Source: Nitrospirae bacterium GWC2_56_14
Lineage (GTDB): Bacteria > Nitrospirota > UBA9217
Assembly (NCBI GenBank): GCA_001803705.1
Contig: MHDY01000146.1
Coordinates: forward strand, 1 to 7,782
Length of the DNA: 7,782 nt
Direction: 5' to 3'
Of this stretch, positions 4,537-7,782 are shown piece by piece. Every line of letters begins with the position of its first letter. The stretch's first letter is position 1. The position numbers and the translations under genes are program-made. A model generated the notes under the pieces. The model saw nothing but the letters and a program-made list of their open reading frames with translations. It was not told the origin of the DNA and searched no databases.

Positions 4537-6618
4537 TCTAAAGAATTTCTATTAGAGATCGGCACCGAGGAGATCCCTTCCCGGTTCATCAATCCGGCGC
4601 TGGAGAAGATGAAGGAGCTGTTTGCAGCGCTTCTTGCCGGCGGCCGCGTGATGATCGATGGCGGCGTCCTGCAGGCTTATGGCACTCCCAGGCGGCTGAT
4701 CCTCGCTGTCCCGCAGCTTGCCGAGAAGCAGCAGGACCTTTCGAAAGAGGTCGTTGGTCCGCCGAAAAAGATAGCCTTCGATGCCGAGGGGAAACCAACA
4801 AAAGCAGCCCTGGTATTTGCGGAAAAGAACGGTGTTCCGGTCGAAAAACTGACGATCAAGCAGACCGACAAGGGCGAGTATGTGGCGGCCCGCATCGACG
4901 AAGTGGGCGGCGATACTGCTGAATGGCTCCGGCAGGTGATGCCGGGTTTCATTCTGTCGATCCCGTTCCCGAAGACCATGCGCTGGATGGACAAGGACAT
5001 CCGGTTCGCGCGGCCGATCCACTGGATACTGGCACTCTATGGCGGTGCGGTCATCCCCTTTGAACTGGGCGGCATCAAGAGCGGCAATTTTTCCCGAGGC
5101 CACCGGTTCATGAGTCCCGGCGCCTTCCTGGTCAAGGACCTGAAGTCCTACCAGGCCCAGGCTGAGCCCAACTTCTTTGTCATCGATCCCCAGGTGCGCA
5201 AGCAGCGGATCGTGAAACAGACTGCGGAACTGGCTCTTGCAAAGAACGGCATGGTGCTTGAGGACCAGGGCCTTGTCGATGAGGTCTCGAATCTCGTGGA
5301 ATATCCCGTGCCGGTCATGGGTTCGTTCAATAAGGAGTTCCTGCGGGTGCCGAAGGAAGTGCTGATCACGGCCATGCGGGAGCACCAACGCTACTTCAGC
5401 GTTGTTGACCAGCAAGGGAACCTGCTCCCCCATTTTATTACGATCAGCAACACCCGGGCCGAGGACATGGATGTTGTGCGCGCGGGAAACGAACGGGTGC
5501 TCACGGCGCGGTTGTCCGATGCCGCCTATTTTTTTGATCACGACGTGAAGGCACCGCTCGCCGACCGGGTCGAGGGCCTCAAGAAGGTCACATACCAGGA
5601 AAAGCTCGGCACGATCCACGATAAGCTGGAGCGCGTCAAGAAACTGTCGATCTCGCTGGCGGCCGTTCTGGGCGCTGACGCGAAGGTGGCTGAGCGCGCC
5701 GCACAGCTGTGCAAGGCTGATCTGCTCACCGGTATCGTGGGCGAGTTCCCGAAGCTGCAGGGAGTCATGGGCAGGCATTACGCGCTCCTTTCCGGTGAAG
5801 GCCCCGCTGTCGCTGATGCGATCCTGGAGCACTATCAACCGCGCTTTGCCGGCGATACGCTGCCTGCATCGCTGGTCGGCGCCTGCGTCGGGATCGCCGA
5901 CCGGATCGACACCATTACGGGCTGCTTTGCCGTCGGCCTTGTGCCGAGCGGATCGGAAGACCCCTATGGTCTTCGCCGGCAGTCCGTCGCCATCCTGAGC
6001 GTGCTGTTCGACCGGAATAAACGGCTGTCCCTGTCCGTCCTCATCGCCGGGGCATGCGCTGGACTGGGATTGAAAAAAGACAATGCGCTGCGCGTGCAGT
6101 CGGAAACGCTCGACTTTATGCGCCAGCGCCTGGCGGGCATGCTGGTCAGCGAAGGGCTGCGGTCCGACGTGGTGGATGCGGCGCTCTCCGTGAACTTCGA
6201 CGATCCCCTGATCGCCAAAGAGAAGGTCAGGGCGCTCGATCTCTGGAGAACTTCCGAAGACTACCGGCCCCTCGTAACAGCGCTTAAGCGGGCCGGGAAC
6301 ATCGTGCCGAAGGGTTTTTCCGGTGTTGTGAACGAAGGCTTGCTGAAGCAGGACGAGGAAAAAAACCTCTACGCCTCCTTTGCGCAGATCAAGGACCGCG
6401 TCGCCGAAAAAACAGCAACCCTCGATTTTCGCGGGGCACTGGCGGATATTGCCTCGTTGCGGAAACCCGTGGACGCGTTTTTCGATAAGGTCATGGTGAT
6501 GGACAAGGATGCGAGCGTGAAGGAGAACCGCCTGGCGCTGCTCGCCGGCATTACCGGGCTTTTTTCACGGATCGCGGATTTTTCGCGCCTAGTCCTGAGT
6601 TCCGAAGAAACGACATAA
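4534..6618 (+). CDS. glyS: Glycyl-tRNA synthetase beta subunit
   Basis: The 694-residue product matches the normal length of GlyS (E. coli about 689) and begins with the family signature LLEIGTEEIPSRF. Further conserved blocks are SIPFPKTMRWMDKDIRFARP (about residues 147-166), the central MREHQRYFSV and NTRAEDMDVVRAGNERVLTARLSDAAYFF segments, and the mid-protein LLTGIVGEFPKLQGVMGRHYA. The C-terminal region (about 580-690, LKRAGNIV... and VMVMDKDASVKENRLALLAGI) corresponds to the DALR-type anticodon-binding part. The subunit binds tRNA-Gly and assembles with GlyQ into the active enzyme. Translation starts at TTG with a strong ribosome binding site, as for glyQ. No frameshift or missing segment was seen. 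Confidence 0.96.
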   Translation: MSKEFLLEIGTEEIPSRFINPALEKMKELFAALLAGGRVMIDGGVLQAYGTPRRLILAVPQLAEKQQDLSKEVVGPPKKIAFDAEGKPTKAALVFAEKNGVPVEKLTIKQTDKGEYVAARIDEVGGDTAEWLRQVMPGFILSIPFPKTMRWMDKDIRFARPIHWILALYGGAVIPFELGGIKSGNFSRGHRFMSPGAFLVKDLKSYQAQAEPNFFVIDPQVRKQRIVKQTAELALAKNGMVLEDQGLVDEVSNLVEYPVPVMGSFNKEFLRVPKEVLITAMREHQRYFSVVDQQGNLLPHFITISNTRAEDMDVVRAGNERVLTARLSDAAYFFDHDVKAPLADRVEGLKKVTYQEKLGTIHDKLERVKKLSISLAAVLGADAKVAERAAQLCKADLLTGIVGEFPKLQGVMGRHYALLSGEGPAVADAILEHYQPRFAGDTLPASLVGACVGIADRIDTITGCFAVGLVPSGSEDPYGLRRQSVAILSVLFDRNKRLSLSVLIAGACAGLGLKKDNALRVQSETLDFMRQRLAGMLVSEGLRSDVVDAALSVNFDDPLIAKEKVRALDLWRTSEDYRPLVTALKRAGNIVPKGFSGVVNEGLLKQDEEKNLYASFAQIKDRVAEKTATLDFRGALADIASLRKPVDAFFDKVMVMDKDASVKENRLALLAGITGLFSRIADFSRLVLSSEETT

Positions 6619-6639
6619 CAGATTACAGGAGTCAGCCGA

Positions 6640-6676
6640 CCGGAGTTCGCCGAGAGACGAGTCTCTTGAACTTCGG
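6640..6676 (+). other. Long imperfect hairpin between glyS and ppdK
   Basis: CCGGAGTTC (6640-6648) pairs with GAACTTCGG (6668-6676) through nine pairs including one G-U. Inside, AGAGA pairs with TCTCT around a CGAG tetraloop. No T-run follows, so it is not a canonical intrinsic terminator. It might be a processing or stability element separating glyS from ppdK, or half of a decayed repeat. Confidence 0.5.
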
Positions 6677-6695
6677 ACCCTGGTTTCTGAATACT
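6666..6695 (+). promoter_or_regulatory. Weak candidate promoter for ppdK
   Basis: TTGAAC (6666-6671) and AATACT (6690-6695) are spaced by 18 bp. The match to sigma70 consensus is modest and the -35 lies within the hairpin. ppdK may instead be read from the glyQ promoter. Confidence 0.22.
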
Positions 6696-6730
6696 CTATG
6701 TATTAAAATTTTTCCAGGAGGTATGGTCAT

Positions 6731-7782
6731 ATGGCGACGGGGGAGAAATACATTTATTTTTTCGGCAGCGGCAAGGCTGACGGTACGGGGGCAATGAAGG
6801 ACCTGCTCGGCGGCAAGGGGGCGGGCCTGGCCGAGATGACGAATGCAGGTGTTCCGGTGCCTCCAGGGTTCACCATCACGACCGCGGTCTGCAACCTGTT
6901 CTATGATCTCGGCAAGCGCGTACCGGAAGGTCTTGACTCCGATATGCGCGTGTACATGAAGAAGGTCGAGGACGCGCTGGGAGGCAGGTTCAAGTTCGGC
7001 GACACGAGCCGTCCGCTGCTCGTCTCGGTCCGTTCGGGCTCCAAGTTCTCCATGCCGGGTATGATGGACACCGTCTTGAACCTGGGCTTGAACGACCAGA
7101 CCATCGACGGCCTGATCCGCATGTCCGATAATGAGCGCTTTGCCTGGGACGCCTATCGCCGGTTCATCCAGATGTTCGGCAACGTGGTCATGGGCATTGA
7201 AAAGGACGTGTTCGAGCACACCATCCACGAAGTGAAGAAGAAGCGGAAGGTAAACCTCGATATCGATCTCACGGCCGAGGACCTGAAGGGGCTCGTCGAC
7301 AAGTTCAAGGTCAAGGTCAAACAGATAACGAAGCGGCCTTTTCCGCAGGACCCCTTTGAGCAGCTCATCATGGCGCGCGATGCGGTCTTCGGTTCCTGGA
7401 ACAACCCCCGCGCCATCACCTACCGCAGGCTGAACGACATTCCCGGCAATCTCGGAACCGCCGTGAACGTCCAGGCCATGGTCTTCGGCAATATGGGCGA
7501 TACCTCGGCCACCGGCGTGGGTTTCACCCGCGACCCTTCGACCGGCGCCAAAGATTTCTACGGTGAGTATCTGACGAACGCCCAGGGCGAGGACGTGGTT
7601 GCAGGCGTCCGCACACCGCATCCTATCTCCGAGCTCGCCAAGGAAATGCCGCAGGTGTACAAACAGCTCCGCGAGATCACGAACAAACTTGAGAAGCATT
7701 ACCGCGATGTACAGGACTTCGAGTTCACGGTGCAGGACGGCACGCTCTATATGCTCCAGACCCGCACGGGCAAGCGCACGGC
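6731..7782 (+). CDS. ppdK: Pyruvate phosphate dikinase, N-terminal part (runs off window end)
   Basis: The open frame from ATG 6731 continues to the last base, giving 350 complete codons of a protein that is normally about 880-900 residues. AGGAGG (6716-6721) sits nine nt upstream, a strong ribosome binding site. The visible part is the ATP-binding (ATP-grasp-type) region. LLGGKGAGLAEMT carries Lys29, SVRSGSKFSMPGMMDT carries Arg101, and EFTVQDGTLYMLQTRTGKRT at the end carries Glu331, Gln343 and Arg345. These align by context with nucleotide-binding residues described for the Clostridium symbiosum enzyme (Lys22, Arg92, Glu323, Gln335, Arg337). The phosphohistidine swivel and PEP/pyruvate domains lie beyond the window. 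The enzyme interconverts pyruvate + ATP + Pi with PEP + AMP + PPi in the cytoplasm, serving gluconeogenesis or PPi-linked glycolysis. It follows glyS by 112 nt in the same direction. Confidence 0.95.
   Translation, partial: MATGEKYIYFFGSGKADGTGAMKDLLGGKGAGLAEMTNAGVPVPPGFTITTAVCNLFYDLGKRVPEGLDSDMRVYMKKVEDALGGRFKFGDTSRPLLVSVRSGSKFSMPGMMDTVLNLGLNDQTIDGLIRMSDNERFAWDAYRRFIQMFGNVVMGIEKDVFEHTIHEVKKKRKVNLDIDLTAEDLKGLVDKFKVKVKQITKRPFPQDPFEQLIMARDAVFGSWNNPRAITYRRLNDIPGNLGTAVNVQAMVFGNMGDTSATGVGFTRDPSTGAKDFYGEYLTNAQGEDVVAGVRTPHPISELAKEMPQVYKQLREITNKLEKHYRDVQDFEFTVQDGTLYMLQTRTGKRT

Noticed and set aside
4552..5838. Reverse-strand open frame of 428 codons opposite glyS
   Set aside because: It lies wholly within the conserved GlyS gene, has no family resemblance, and reflects GC-rich codon structure.
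6632..7699. Long reverse-strand open frame (355 codons) opposite ppdK
   Set aside because: The + strand here is unmistakably PPDK with intact nucleotide-binding motifs. The reverse frame has no recognisable domain and is the usual antisense shadow of a GC-rich gene.
1..7782. CRISPR arrays, transposases, tRNA or rRNA genes, toxin-antitoxin or defence genes
   Set aside because: I looked for these on both strands and found no supporting repeats, motifs or genes. The window appears to be ordinary core-genome content.

Overview
This is a GC-rich bacterial chromosomal window carrying ordinary housekeeping and metabolic genes, all on the + strand. The gene content (heterotetramer-type glyQ and glyS followed by ppdK, an FtsB-like gene, and a COG1449-type GH57 enzyme) and the protein wording suggest a Desulfuromonadota/Geobacter-like deltaproteobacterium or a Nitrospirota relative. 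That placement is recall-based inference, not a search result.

Layout. Positions 1-24 hold the last seven codons of a lysine-rich gene, followed by a strong GC hairpin. Positions 176-241 encode a tiny Lys/Ala/Pro-rich peptide, closed by a textbook intrinsic terminator at 288-320. After a short leader comes an FtsB/DivIC-like division protein (449-775). It is almost fused to a cytosolic GH57 alpha-glucan-active enzyme (about 799-3003), which ends in another good intrinsic terminator. Positions 3063-3525 hold no intact gene. They contain what I read as a broken N-terminal fragment of a PAP2-family phosphatase and then AT-richer spacer.

A perfect-consensus sigma70 promoter (TTGACA-16-TATAAT, 3526-3553) drives glyQ (start TTG 3603) and presumably glyS (start TTG 4534). 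These are the alpha and beta subunits of glycyl-tRNA synthetase. The 61-nt gap between them carries a four-tract G-quadruplex motif that begins at the last base of the glyQ stop codon. A 112-nt gap with a long imperfect hairpin then leads to ppdK (6731 onward), pyruvate phosphate dikinase, cut by the window end after 350 codons of its ATP-binding region.

Functionally the window combines cell division (FtsB-like), alpha-glucan turnover (GH57), glycine charging for translation (GlyQS) and the PEP/pyruvate node (PpdK). I found no defence system, mobile element, CRISPR array or evidently new multi-gene system. The points worth a second look are the PAP2 relic, the promoter that sits inside the longest glyQ reading frame, the glyQ/glyS G-quadruplex motif, and the orphan Lys-rich micro-ORF.
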